A stretch of 43,593 bases of DNA from Chara braunii (GCA_003427395.1 BFEA01000023.1:4708551-4752143); one strand, 5' to 3'; shown: positions 10,155 through 20,115, counted from the stretch's first letter. Program-made: numbers and translations. The notes: generated from the letters alone by a model not told the origin.

Positions 10155-11206
10155 GTGATGATGGTAAATAATGATGGATCCTCTCTTCTTTCCCTATTTA
10201 CTATTAATCATAACAACTGGCTGAAGGAGAGTCAAACAAATGAAACTATATGGGTCCAATCTGAGCAAGTTTTTAGAATCAAAGTGTTAAAATACAAGGA
10301 CCGTTGGCTGGCCTTCAAGCCTGCATGTGCAATCAACAAACTAGGGTTAGACCCTCTCTCATGGGTATGGGCAGTTCCATTGGGGAAACAAAGAAAGTGT
10401 ACCCGCTCTCTTCACACACTGACAGTTAAATCAACTTACCGTCTGCTGAGACCAAAAATGGAATTAAGGGAGAAGGTGGAAGCTAGATGGATGAAACAAT
10501 TAAATATAAGCAAGGAAACACTTTAAAAAATAAAATGGTTCAAAACTATAAAATGCAGACCCACAAAGGTAGCCTCGTTGCAATGGCAGATCGACCACCG
10601 ATGTCTCCGCACCAATGACTGGATCATAGATAGGTCTACGCGAGAGGAGAGAGGTATTGCACTTCCCTGGTGTAAATCATGCTCAGCAGTTCTTCCATCA
10701 AGGAATATTCCTGAAACCATCGAGCATATATTCCTTCAATGCCCAGGAGCAGTCTGGCTATGGAGATGGTGGGACAGGATCTGGAGATCCTCAATCCCCT
10801 CAGTGAACTGGCCTTGGGATTGGAGGGCTATACTATGTGAGACATGGTTTCAAGAACAACTAGACGACTTCTCCCACAACTTGTTTATCACAGGAAGTCC
10901 ATTATATGGGCCCTTTGGAGAAGACGATGTACTTTAGAAATGGAGGGAGCAAAGCTGGAAGGACAAGAATTAACAGAATCTACTAAACTACAAGTACAGA
11001 CAGTTATCACAGGCCAATGGGAAAAATTAAAGAAAAGATTCAATTTTTATCTTCCAAAAAAGAAATCTTACAACGCATTCAACAATTCAGTGGTGCTTGG
11101 CTGGGGGGACCTCAGGGGGGTAAGATTGGTAAAGTGGAATGGAATGGTGAGAGGAGAGAAAAGAAGGAAAACCAAAGAGAGGTTTTTGAGAGGGACTATC
11201 GTCTGA
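10155..11206 (+). pseudogene. LINE ORF2 C-terminus with zf-RVT zinc-binding domain
   Basis: The 10155-10526 frame (123 codons) contains DPLSWVWAVPL and the SxY/STYRLL segment preceding the zinc domain. The 10578-10937 frame gives LQWQIDHRCLRTNDWI, then CKSC, EHIFLQC and VWLWRWW: a CX2C...HX4C zf-RVT domain. A frameshift near 10900 leads to SIIWALWRRRC and the coiled-coil-like tail TKLQVQTVITGQWEKLKKRF, which parallels 1530-1680 in copy 1. Family knowledge places this module at the ORF2 C-terminus. Damaged by frameshifts. Confidence 0.8.
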
Positions 11207-11439
11207 TTTTTCATGAATGGACTGTTATGGATCCTGCTAATCCCCTTCGCCCGCTATCAGATTTCCCAGACCCCTTTCCTTTACCTTCCAACTGTTTGGT
11301 TCCCTTGAGTTGGTTTGGTAAAGATTAGGAAATGTGGCCATACTTTTCGTTCATCATCAGTTGGAAAATAGGTACTAGAATCCAAAGTAAGATCAGGCGC
11401 CCCAAGAGGGGTGAAGAGGTAGCAGTATCAAAGACTTTT

Positions 11440-11656
11440 TTTTTCAGGGACGCTGATCCCAGTTTCCAGCAGGCACTATGATTGTCATCATTGTTGTAAG
11501 TATCAGGGACGCTGGACCCGGTTTCCAGCAGGTGTTACTCTGGAGTCACAGGCTGCGCTGTTAGGGGAGTATGCTCTTATCAGCTTCCCTAGCAGAGGTA
11601 GCAAGTGTTTCTGTAAAAACAAACAAACAAAAAGAAAAAAAAAAAAAAAAAAAAAA
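11440..11656 (+). mobile_element. LINE copy 3 structured 3' UTR and A-rich tail
   Basis: Two hairpins (GCTG 11452-11455 with CAGC 11467-11470, decayed; GCTGGA 11511-11516 with TCCAGC 11524-11529, loop CCCGGTT) precede a 10-bp stem. That stem pairs 11558-11568 with 11586-11595 around the loop GTATGCTCTTATCAGCT. The tail is A-rich with CAAA interruptions from about 11616 and ends at 11656. Confidence 0.85.
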
Positions 11657-11658
11657 CC

Positions 11659-11797
11659 AAAGGAAACATCTCACTCGTTGCCTGAGGGATGTTAGGGTGT
11701 GATCAGGCGGGGACCATATAGAACACAGATACCACAGCGTAGAGAAAATGGAACTTAGGTTGGGAGTTTAAAGGAAACATCTCACTCGTTGCCTGAG
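11659..11797. repeat. 28-bp direct repeats downstream of the LINE tail
   Basis: AAAGGAAACATCTCACTCGT, continuing to 28 bp, occurs at 11659-11686 and again at 11770-11797, bracketing 83 bp. It may reflect a small tandem duplication or a deletion junction. Confidence 0.8.
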
Positions 11798-12107
11798 ATG
11801 TTGATGATCATAGCTCTGCCAATCAGGGAGGCATGAGCGTTCCTACTTGGGGCTAGTCGTGTGATGGCCTTGGCTATGAGGTTTTGTCCCATGCCCGCCC
11901 TCGTGCCTTCCTTATTCACCATTATCCTTAGGTACCTTAGCACCTGTTCCCCAGTGGTTCAGCAGTGGTCCAGGACTCCAGGTTTATTTGGGTTTGAATG
12001 CCACTGGGTTGGGGGGGAGAGCTCTCCGTGATCCACCACCCTTCCGTCTTTTCCCAGTTGACCTTCATTTCGGAGGCCAGCCTCAAGGCTACCATATCTC
12101 GGACTAC

Positions 12108-12440
12108 GGCCTGAAAGGGCGAGTCATTAGCTCAAATGAGAACTGTGAGGTTGTTGGTGAACCTCAGCGCTGCGGGAAGGGAGAAGGTATGGTTGGCAAA
12201 CCTGAGTAAGCTGTGATTTTGTATTGTTAGTCTATCAATGAATGGATGGGTCCTTCCTTAGGAAAGATGTGACGGCCTGAAAGGACGAGTCATTAGCTTG
12301 AATGAGCAGTGTGAGGTTGTCGGTGAACCTGAGCGCTGTGGGAAGGGAGAAGGTATGGAGTAAGCTGTGATTTTGTATTGTTAGTCTATCAATGGATGGG
12401 TCCTTCTGTGGGGAAGATATGATGGCCTCCACGATGAACA
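12108..12440. repeat. Tandem duplication (about 170 bp) inside the minus-strand LINE
   Basis: The units starting near 12110 and 12280 share CGGCCTGAAAGG, CGAGTCATTAGCT and TGTATTGTTAGTCTATCAAT. The two copies of the RT box differ (TDN and TNN on the minus strand). Confidence 0.8.
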
Positions 12441-12682
12441 GGAAGATTGGAGGGGCCAGCGGATCTCCTTGGCGCAAGCCAGATTAAATACTAACACCCT
12501 CATCAATACAAATTCCTCGGTCCATTGATTGCGTAGAGCTTCAGAAAGCAGATGGTGGGCCTGCCACAATTGCAAGAAGACTGTCGACACTGGTCAGTGA
12601 AACCAGAGATGCTCCAGATTTTTCACCACCGGGCTCGGCGCCGAGCCTTGTTCACACCTTTGACAAAAAAGGGGAACCTCAT

Positions 12683-12709
12683 TTCATTTTGGGAAACACC
12701 CAAAATGAA
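12683..12709. other. Perfect 11-bp hairpin
   Basis: TTCATTTTGGG (12683-12693) and CCCAAAATGAA (12699-12709) enclose AAACA. A palindrome GGCTCGGCGCCGAGCC lies at about 12631. Function unknown. Confidence 0.6.
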
Positions 12710-13080
12710 GGGGGGACTGCCATATATGCATATTCAACCTGAGCAATCCTGATTATTTAGGTGTAGGTAGTTCTGATGGTAAACCCCAATATTTCTTGTG
12801 TCTGACTTCCATGGTTTGTATCAAAAGATTGTTTGCCAGTCTTCCATCTTTCTTCCAACCTTTGGCTGCAACTGAAGATATGTCTACCTTTGGGATTAAG
12901 AGTGAATAAGCCAGGTTAGGCATGTAATCCATTGTGGTCCGGTAGGCCCAAGGCGCGGAATTTTCGGAGTCAGTGACAAGCAACTCTCCACAAGGCCGGA
13001 GCTGTGTACTAGCGGTTCAAGTATCTAAATGCCAATTCGCTTCCATGTAGCTTCTGAATGGGCTATACAATGAGCGGAAG

Positions 13081-13300
13081 GGGGGCTTGAAGTCGACAAG
13101 TCGCTTGAAGGAGTGTGCACAGAAACTTTCCGTTCCTCCCGTTCCCTCTCTTCCTAACGACGCAATGGGCTACAATGAGAAGAGGGGAAGGGCCTCGCCA
13201 CACGGCCTGAAGGCTACCATACCTTGGACTACGGCCTGGAAGGGCGGATTGAAGTCGACAAGTCTCGTGAAGGAGTGTGCACAGAGAGGTGGTGGGACTC
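13081..13300. repeat. Direct duplication of about 165 bp
   Basis: TTGAAGTCGACAAGTC followed by GAAGGAGTGTGCACAGA occurs near 13086 and 13251. The block AAGGCTACCATA...GGACTACGGCCTG between them also resembles 12086-12116, so this is repeat debris related to the LINE region. Confidence 0.6.
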
Positions 13301-13399
13301 CGGACAGGGGAACTGAGAATCACCGCAGAGGAAATGGGCGAGAGAAAGAACTTGGGCGTCAATCAATCAGGCACCATGCAGGGGGAGCCTGAGCAGACC

Positions 13400-13570
13400 G
13401 GGGTGAGGTCCCACCGGCAAAGAGGGATTGGATTGAACGTCTGAATCTGGACTTGTTTGTGGAAAGGTGCAGAGAATCGAGATTTAAATGCTTTTTTCTG
13501 CGTCTCTCCTTAAAACACGTCCAGGTTCAGGACATTGATCCAAACCTCTTTGCTGGGGGGACCTCGCCCC
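13400..13570. mobile_element. 171-bp imperfect foldback MITE (family G)
   Basis: The arms 13400-13452 and about 13512-13570 are imperfect reverse complements along more than 50 bp (GGGGTGAGGTCCC against GGGGCGAGGTCCC at the tips; CAAAGAGG and CTGGAC further in). A related copy lies at about 18215-18400. No coding capacity. Confidence 0.65.
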
Positions 13571-13744
13571 TGGAGCAGATACAGGCTCATCAGTTCAACC
13601 TCCAGTCTTCTTTTTCTCTCTTTTTTTTGGAAAACATTCTGCTGTCCTTCCACCGTCCAGAGTAACCCCCTGGGCACTGCAGGACCGGCTCTGTGACGGA
13701 CCCGCCGGGATGGTGGTCTGTCAGCCTTTCAGGCCCTTTTTATT

Positions 13745-14045
13745 GTCGTTATTGTATTACGGGGAAACCCGTAGCAGCCACATCCGTGCTCAAGACTTGA
13801 ACAAGGGAACATGCGGGAGGTGCACCCACCAGCAGGGGAGATACCTGCTACAGCAGGTGGGCGATACCTGCCAGGGGTCAGCCGGTAGCATCAGGACCGA
13901 GCTTCTTCAATGGGCCGGTCACTGTGCCTCCCCTCCGGTCCCCTCCCCTTATGAACATCAACAGTCTCTGCTCAATGCCGCTCGGGGGGGCCAACGGCAT
14001 ATCTCCATGTGGCGGGCATGAGCTAGGCCGCTGGATTAGGCAACC
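13745..14045 (+). repeat. Dispersed repeat family F with GNRA-type hairpin
   Basis: About 300 bp shared with 29560-29870 and, as a fragment in reverse, with 18690-18790. At the left end TACGGG (13758-13763), GAAA and CCCGTA (13768-13773) make a 6-bp stem with a GAAA tetraloop. Shared downstream landmarks are GGTGGGC, AGCCGGTA, CATCAGGACC, TGTGCCTCCCCTC, GAACATCA and CTCTGCTCAATGCCG. Nature unknown; possibly a SINE-like or foldback element. Confidence 0.65.
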
Positions 14046-14069
14046 TCCACTGGTCTCCATTGAAAGAAA

Positions 14070-14560
14070 AAAAGAAAAAAAGAAGAAAAGAAAAAAACTT
14101 CAAAAAAGACCTCCATTCCTTTAAACTCCCAACCGCAAGCCAGTATCTGACGTGTGGGTGCAATCTTGATTCCATTGAACCCCAACCACATGCCAGTCTC
14201 TGAAACATCTGACGCACAAGGCTGCGACAGACTGCCAGCCATGAAAGGAAAGAGCAGGCACGTAGAAGAATGGAGGGAGCATGATAAAAAGGGGAGGAGC
14301 AGGCTTAATGGGGTCAAACAGTCTGATCAATGTGCCGGTGAGCATTTTCCATGTAAAAGAACGCAGGGCTGTGAGTGGTCGTCTAAAAAAAAAACACCGA
14401 GTCACCAAAAAAAAAAAAAAAAAAAAGATTCGCGACCCCAAAGTCCGAAGGAATGGAGATAGAACCCACATGCCAGAGAGACTACTGCTCACCTCTGGTG
14501 GGACTGTGCCTATGGTCAGTCCAACAGGATATGATGGGGCTACTCAGCCCGTATATGGCT
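14070..14560. other. Non-coding stretch with A-rich tracts
   Basis: Purine/A-rich runs at 14064-14097 and 14388-14427. A short direct repeat of roughly 55 bp (CCAACC.CA.GCCAGT.TCTGA) occurs near 14128 and 14183. Nothing else recognised. Confidence 0.5.
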
Positions 14561-14564
14561 GAAT

Positions 14565-14640
14565 GGATGGTAGTATCATGGTACACTGTCCACCCATGAA
14601 CTGTTGATAAGCAGACCTAAGTTCGAATCCTGATGGTGAT
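14565..14640 (+). mobile_element. SINE family B, tRNA-like head fragment
   Basis: GGTACACTGTCCACCCATGAACTGT followed by CAGACCTAAGTTCGAATCCT resembles the tRNA-derived head of family B, with B box GTTCGAATCC. The body is missing; a foldback element begins 59 bp further on. Confidence 0.55.
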
Positions 14641-14698
14641 CATGCCAGCCACCACCATATGGAAGACCGGCAAACAACGCAGTGTTAAGGAATGAATT

Positions 14699-14811
14699 CT
14701 ACCTTCTTCCCCCGAATACAATGTCCGGTCATTATTGCTGTATCTAGTCTGAAAGATGCCTCAAATATACAGCTATAATGACCGTACGTTGTATTTGGGG
14801 GAAGAAGGTAG
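14699..14811. mobile_element. 113-bp foldback element
   Basis: The 45-bp arms CTACCTTCTTCCCCC... (from 14699) and ...GGGGGAAGAAGGTAG (to 14811) are close reverse complements around a centre of about 20 nt. Such a transcript would fold into a long hairpin. No target duplication is evident. Confidence 0.8.
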
Positions 14812-14846
14812 TCGGATTTCATGGACAAGCAAGAGAAAGCTCAGTT

Positions 14847-15028
14847 CCGTACACCGATCAACTGTCAAAATATAGACCTGAGTTCGAAGTTCGAAGTTCG
14901 AACCCAGATGGAAGTAGAGTTACTAGATGAATGGAAATAAAATTATTAAATCATTCTGAAGTTCTGAACTACCTGGGGATGGTCAGTTAGACGATGACAT
15001 CTCAACGTCTCAAGGCCGGCACCCTTTT
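14847..15028 (+). mobile_element. SINE family B copy
   Basis: A tRNA-like head (AGCTCAGTTCCGTACACCG ... B box GTTCGAACCC) is followed by the family body CTACCTGGGGATGGTCAGTTAG, GATGACATCTC and CTCAAGGCCGGCACCC, then poly(T). GTTCGAA is locally triplicated in the B box. The body and 3' end match 27308-27455 and 27785-28107. Confidence 0.7.
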
Positions 15029-15171
15029 TTTTGTTTGGGAAAAGAAGTGATGAAGTGAGAAGAAGCATGAATTGGAAAGACTAGAGAAGGGAAAACCGTA
15101 AAAGGGTGGGTTAAAGGCTCGGTAATAATTGATGCAAGGAAATGAACAATGCGAATGACAATTAACCAGAT

Positions 15172-16162
15172 TGCAACATTCCATAGAAATCCAGATAACT
15201 TTGATCAATGCGAAGTTGCGAACTGAAAAGTAGATTGCAAACCGAGAATATAATACGAAATAAGTACGAGCAAAGCATTGACGTCAGATGATAATGAAAA
15301 CTCCTCTTCTCGCCTACCATTAACAATGTCAATAATGTAGCTCTCTCTACATGGACGCAGCGCGCAAACTACAGACAGACAACTCCTACGACCTGGACTC
15401 CTTCCTATCTATAACAGGTCGGCTATGGAGATCATCAACACGATGTACGCATGAAGACACATTTCAAACTGTCCGCTTCTCTTCCACCAGGTGAGTACTT
15501 CGTCACATCACCCCTTCTGCCTGACTTCCACATCCCACAGGCCATTGCCCGGGACCGCCGCTCTACTCCTTCGGCTTATGGTGCCAGCAGCCCGGCTATG
15601 GCTTCTGGCCCAGCCTGCTGTGTCCTCGCAGCTTCTTCCTCGCTCCCCGCTGGGGCCCTTCTTCCTCCTCTGGCTCGGCCCTCCTTTAACAAGCGAGCGC
15701 TCCAGCAGCGCTGCCACCGTCTAGCCAGCCAGAATGTGTGGAATGAGCTCACCGCTCTTCCTTTTGTTCTGTCTGGATGGGTGAGGCAGGCCTGAACTGG
15801 GCGGCCTCTGTCCCAGTTGCTGCGCCCTGCATCTTTAACCGATGCCTAGGCCCGATCAGTTAAAGATGCTGGGCCCAGCAAAGATTGCTGCGCCCAGGGC
15901 CCTTCCAGAATGTGCCTGGGGCTCAACTGTAAGTGCCTTGGGCCTCAGCATCTTTGCTGGGCCCAGCATCTTTAACCGATCGGGCCTACCAGTTGGTTGA
16001 AGATGCTGTGTGCAGCTACCAAACTTGCTGGCCCCTTTCCGCTCACATCCTTCAACTTAAGGCCACAAGGAATTTTTGCAGGCCCGCCTTAGGGCGCCTT
16101 AGGGCGGGCGCAGGCCTTTTCTAGCATGCTGAGGGCCCTGATGCCTCGCATTGTTCCTGGGA
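15172..16162 (-). mobile_element. LTR family L, copy 1 (solo or truncated)
   Basis: On the minus strand the block parallels the 39193-40195 LTR from its start (TTCCC/TTGTGAGGAAC-like end near 16162) to its end (TTGCA, 15172). Landmarks are the GCCCGCC...GGCGGGC motif near 16085-16110, the GCCCGGCTATGGC block at 15591 and the CACCAGGTGAGTAC block near 15487. Matches are patchy and diverged. No primer-binding site, polypurine tract or internal coding sequence adjoins it. Confidence 0.6.
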
Positions 16163-16339
16163 AAAGAAGGGAGGGAAGAAACTCAGGCTAGACACCCTCT
16201 CTCTTTCTTTCTCTAAACTCGCAAGAGTAGCAAACATAAAGTTAAAGTATAATTGTTAAACAACTTAAACCACCACTACCTCCGAGCCTGTTTTTGCCGA
16301 CCCTGATTTTCACTGCGCACCGAGTTTTAGCAAGCCTGG

Positions 16340-17515
16340 TGCAAGGAAAATGAGCGATAGCGAACTTCAGAAACCAAGCAGCATCATACACATGAGACCA
16401 GATAGTCGTGACCTCGAACCAAAAGCAGAATTGCATCACGAGTCGCACCAAATAAGAGCACAGCAAAAGCTCATAAGTGACAATGTTTGAATAGTCTCAT
16501 CATCATCAACAAAGAACCAATGTCGACATTCTATCTGGCGCTCGGCGCCCAGACTACAAATGGCAGATCCTATCTAGCCTATCTACAATGCCGCTGATGA
16601 CGTCAACAGCTCCCTGAAGTACGAGCAGATCTCGGCCAATGCCGTTAGCCTCAAGCACCAGGTATGTCTCTCTCCCTCACTCATAACCTCGATCCCCCAC
16701 TCACAGATGCCACATGCACCCAAAGACCACCATGCGCCCCATCCAGCATACAGCAGCGCAGCTTGGCTATGGCTGCCTGCTCCTTCCAGCTCGCCTGTGA
16801 GCGCGTGAGCGCTGGCCAGCGTATAGCGCAGCATGCAGCCAGTGCCCGAATGCCGAATGCGTGGGCAGGCCCTTTCCTAAATGGAAGTGGCCTGCTTGCT
16901 TGCGTGCAGCCTGGCTGCATAACCTCGATCCCCCACTCACAGATGCCACGTGCACCCAAAGACCACCATGCGCCCCATCCAGCATACAGCAGCGCAGCTT
17001 GGCTATGGCTGCCTGCTCCTTCCAGCTCGCCCGTGAGCGCGTGAGCGCTGGCCAGCGTATAGCGCAGCATGCAGCCAGTGCCCGAATGCCGAATGCGTGG
17101 GCAGGCCCTTTCCTAAATGGAAGTGGCCTGCTTGCTTGCGTGCAGCCTGGCTGCGCTGGGCCCCTGCCCAGAAGCTTCCGGTAGGCCCAGAGAGGCTGAG
17201 CCCCAGTCTAAACGAATCAGGCTCTGGGCCTGTGGTGGTTGCCCGTGTCCAACTGGCCGCGGCTTGTATTCGGTCCATGTTGCAAATCTGGCCCAGGGCC
17301 TGCCTTGGTTACATTCGAAAGAGGCAGCCTGGGCCTGGGCGCTCTCAACCAACTGGCGCCAACTGCCTGAATTTACCCAGTTGCATGATGACCCCAAAAA
17401 TAGGCCTGTAGGCCCTGGGTCGAGCCTGCGTTCACTTAGGGCGGCCGACTGTACAGAAAATAGGGCCCAGTAGGGCAGATTGAGGCCTTGAGCCTCGCAC
17501 TGGCGTTTGCACGGC
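16340..17515 (-). mobile_element. LTR family L, copy 2 with internal duplication
   Basis: This begins at TGCAAGG (the TTGCA end in minus orientation) and shares CAGATAGTCGT, GGCGCCCAG, CACCAGGTATG, GGCTATGGCTGCCTGC and CACTTAGGGCGG with the copies at 25011-26102 and 39193-40195. The right end (5' end of the LTR) is blurred near 17515. Only 177 bp separate it from copy 1, and both point the same way. Confidence 0.6.
16682..17153. repeat. Near-identical 236-bp tandem duplication
   Basis: The units 16682-16917 and 16918-17153 differ at only about two positions, far less than the LTR copies differ from one another. It is a recent duplication inside the LTR, or an assembly artefact. Confidence 0.9.
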
Positions 17516-17589
17516 AGCAATTCGTTTTTCTATCCTGGTACATCTAAGGAAGAAGAAGAAGGGGGAAAAACTTCCGAAAAAGAGATGAA

Positions 17590-17800
17590 GAAGCGGAAAA
17601 AAAAAAAAGAAAACATCCCTAACGTCGTGATAGCTGTCAGATACATTTTATGAAGTGCCAGTGTGATTGTGCCCTCCGTGAGGGCATCTGTCGGAGAGAC
17701 AACAAGGAAGAAAAAAACAAAAAAAAAGACATCCCTTATGCCCTGATCGCTGTCCGATACACTGCGCTCCAGTACTAGAGTGAGTATGCCCTGAGTGAGG
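17590..17800. repeat. Diverged tandem repeat, about 115 bp
   Basis: Two related units near 17610 and 17728 share ACATCCCT, CTGAT.GCTGTC.GATACA and GTGAGGGC. A and G-rich tracts separate them. Confidence 0.6.
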
Positions 17801-18214
17801 GCGTTGATGCCACCCGTGGATTACGCCCTGCCTAGGGAAAAAAGTCCCAAGGAAAGACGCCAAAAGCAACAACATTCACTTTCCCCTAATAGTGGGCACA
17901 TCCATTTTGGTAAGTACGCGTGTGACTTGCCCACGGTGATGGCCTTCCTCGTCGTAGCTGCCAGTTTCCGCTTTTTTTCTTCCTCTTCTTGTCATGTTGA
18001 TTTTCTTGAGAGTCACAGCCAGGGGTGCCGTGCCTGCCCCGAGGCGTGGAATCTCAACTTGTAGCCTGCAAGATGAACTTTGGGTTTGCCTGTGAAAGGT
18101 ATTGGTGGTTTTCAATCTTTTTGAGTTTTTTTCCCCAGATAGGCTTCAACTTGCACCTGGCTCCTCACAGGGAGGCCGCCTGAAGGAGTTCTGCAGTATG
18201 TGAACAGCAGGCAG

Positions 18215-18400
18215 TGGAAGTGCCACTAGCAAAGTGTATTGGATTAATTGGATTAAGCACCTGAATCTGGATATGATTGATGCAGAGATGCAGAAAGGGA
18301 GGTCAATCACGATTTTCGTGAGCTGTTCACAAACTTGTCCAGATTCAGAGATGCCTAGTGCGACTGCGCCCCAGGCAGTGCAAAGGACAGAGCAACTGCA
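18215..18400. repeat. Family G foldback relative
   Basis: GGATTAATTGGATTAAGCAC, CTGAATCTGGA and, in reverse, TGTCCAGATTCAG correspond to arms of the 13400-13570 element. The ends are less well conserved. Confidence 0.5.
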
Positions 18401-18447
18401 GCTGGGTTATGTAGACGGGCATCTTTCTCCTAAGCTGTCAAAGTTAG

Positions 18448-18483
<36 letters not shown>

Positions 18484-18559
18484 GTCAAAGTTAGTAAAAC
18501 TGAAGGGAGAGAAAAAGGACTCAAGGGAAAATGGGGAAAATGGGGGATTTTGCTATCCT

Positions 18560-19260
18560 GGACTGCACTGGGACCGCATGGGCCCATGTGGGCCCAGTGA
18601 GGAGGAAGAACTGACCCACGTGGGGCCCGTGAGGAAAAACTAGCCCATGAGTTCCCAATGAAAAGAAAATCATCTCACGCAGGCCCAGTGAAAAGAAAAT
18701 GGCCCGCTCTGGTATGCTACGGGTTTCCCCGTATGCCTATAGGTAGGAGTAGTGGTAGGTAGGTAGTGTGAGGAAAAATTGAGAGAGTGTGGGCCCAAGT
18801 GAGGAAAACATGGCCCATGTGCAATATAAGAAACTAGGGGATGTTCTATCCCACTGCACTGGGCCCATGTTGCCCGTGTGGGCCCAAGTGACAAAAAACT
18901 GGGCCATGTGGCCCTAGTGTGGAAAAAGTGGCCCATGCAGGCCATTGAGGCTAAAAGTGGCCCATGTGGGCCTAGTGAATAAAAAAAGTGACCCATGTGG
19001 ACCCAGCGAGGACAAAGTGGCCCCTGTGGGCCCAGTGAAGAAAACAAAGTGGCCCATGTGGGCCTCGTTAGGTAAAAAAGTGGCCCATGTGGGCCTCGTT
19101 AGGTAAAAAGTGGCCCATGTGGGCCTCGTTAGGTAAAAAGTGGCCCAGTGAGGAAAAACATTGGCCCATGTGGGCCCAGTGAGGACAAGTTGGCCCATGT
19201 GGCCCCAGTGAGGAGAAAATGGCCCATGTTGGCACACATGGGGCCGTATGGACCCAGTGC
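18560..19260. repeat. Minisatellite of palindromic GGCCCATGTGGGCC units
   Basis: About twenty units of roughly 30-40 bp, each with GGCCCATGTGGGCC or a close variant (a near-perfect palindrome), followed by CAGTGAGGA or CTCGTTAGG and an A run. Three units at about 19048-19140 are almost identical. The Trp/Pro/His-rich minus-strand frames here are repeat translations. A family F fragment (18690-18790) interrupts the array. Confidence 0.9.
18690..18790 (-). repeat. Family F fragment inside the minisatellite
   Basis: The reverse complement matches 29570-29640, including CCTCACAC, TACCTACC and the TACGGG-GAAA-CCCGTA hairpin (18718-18733 on the plus strand). Confidence 0.65.
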
Positions 19261-19269
19261 GGTAAGACT

Positions 19270-19960
19270 GGCAAGCCGTGTAGGAGATCCTGTGCTTGCA
19301 TTATGATAAGAGACAACGTTTACTGCAGACTCAGCGCAGAAAGAATTCTCTCTTTTCTCTGACGGCCAGCCGCAGGCCGTCATTCCCCCTGCCTGCTCTT
19401 CTGACACGGAGTTCTCAGTGGCACATCGGTCAGGCCGTCAGACTGCGCACTGTCACGGGGTGTGAGCTCCGTGGAGACCCGTTAAGCCCTCTTCCTCTGC
19501 TTGTTTTCATTCTCCTTCCTGGCTTTACGCGAGTGCTGTTTTTCGTTTTTATGGTCAGCCGTCTGTCACAGAGGGCAAAGGGCAAAAGAAGCACACCACA
19601 CGACATGCATGAGCACACCGTATGATCACGATCACACAGAGATATAGTTGGGCAAAACCCAAAAAACGAAATGTCCAATGAAAACAAATCACATCATATA
19701 CGTCCCATCCCATATAGCCTCCACCATCGTGCCGTCAACCCCAAGAACCGCCGTTCATCCCATGTAGCCTCCTTCCTGGCTTTACGCGCGTGCTGTTTTT
19801 TTTTTTTTTTTTTTATGGTCAGCCGTCTGTCACAGGCCCCCTCTGCGTCAGATGTGGCAGAGACTCTGCTCTGACATAAACAGTGCTAATCTCGGTTGGT
19901 CTGCGAAAAAGCTTGAAAATTTGGAGTCTGACCGGAGGGCGTACGTAGCTTGAAAATTTG
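19270..19960. repeat. Non-coding stretch with a direct repeat
   Basis: CTTCCTGGCTTTACGCG.GTG followed by TTTTATGGTCAGCCGTCTGT occurs near 19515 and 19769, the second copy with an expanded T run. GCTTGAAAATTTGGAGTC is also duplicated near 19911 and 19950. No gene seen. Confidence 0.6.
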
Positions 19961-19963
19961 GAG

Positions 19964-20115
19964 TCGGTACACCCATGATGAAGTTGGCATGCACTGTTGA
20001 AAATTGAAATGCATGCCTGATTCAAATCGCCATGGAACAAGATGAGTCGAACGAAGCAAATGCGAATTACGTGGACCCGGTCAGTTGGATCATTCGATGA
20101 TGATATCTTCAGGCG
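19964..20115 (+). mobile_element. SINE family B copy (diverged)
   Basis: The head GTACACCCATGATGAAGTTG with a degenerate B box GATTCAAATC is followed by the family body GGACCCGGTCAGTTGGAT and GATGATATCTTCAGGCGGTCCC. It is recognised by comparison with 27948-28107. Confidence 0.5.

Larger units (their letters stand above)
5918..11656 (+). mobile_element. LINE copy 3, nearly complete ORF2 plus 3' UTR (L1-like, inactive)
   Basis: The domain order of an L1-type ORF2 can be followed along the plus strand: AP-endonuclease-like domain (about 5990-6650), a basic linker (7690-8250), RT palm and thumb (8306-9380), a connecting region (9400-10530), the zf-RVT zinc domain (10560-10800), then a structured 3' UTR with an A-rich tail ending at 11656. 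Several frameshifts and stops, a nested transposon (6654-7547), a replaced block in the RT (about 8543-8741) and an internal tandem duplication (9771-10127) show it is dead. No ORF1 is visible, so the 5' end is truncated; the start given is that of the first coding similarity. Confidence 0.85.
11795..12983 (-). pseudogene. LINE ORF2 reverse transcriptase fragment, minus strand
   Basis: Reading leftwards, 12477 begins MRQGDPLAPPIFLFIVEAI, the RQGDP motif of a non-LTR RT. RFTDNLTLLI follows at about 12320, the F/YADD box with Asn in place of the second Asp. ASEMKVNWEKT (about 12070) and SLIGRAMIIN (about 11810) match later blocks seen in copy 3. The part from 12590 to 12983 may be upstream ORF2 sequence but is not convincing. 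An internal duplication (12108-12440) and many stops mark it as a relic. Confidence 0.75.

Noticed and set aside
8549-14757. Shared 15-mer TGTATCTAGTCTGAA at about 8549 and 14743 as a mobile-element link
   Set aside because: The match ends abruptly on both sides and the contexts differ, so it could be chance or a tiny shared fragment; no claim made.
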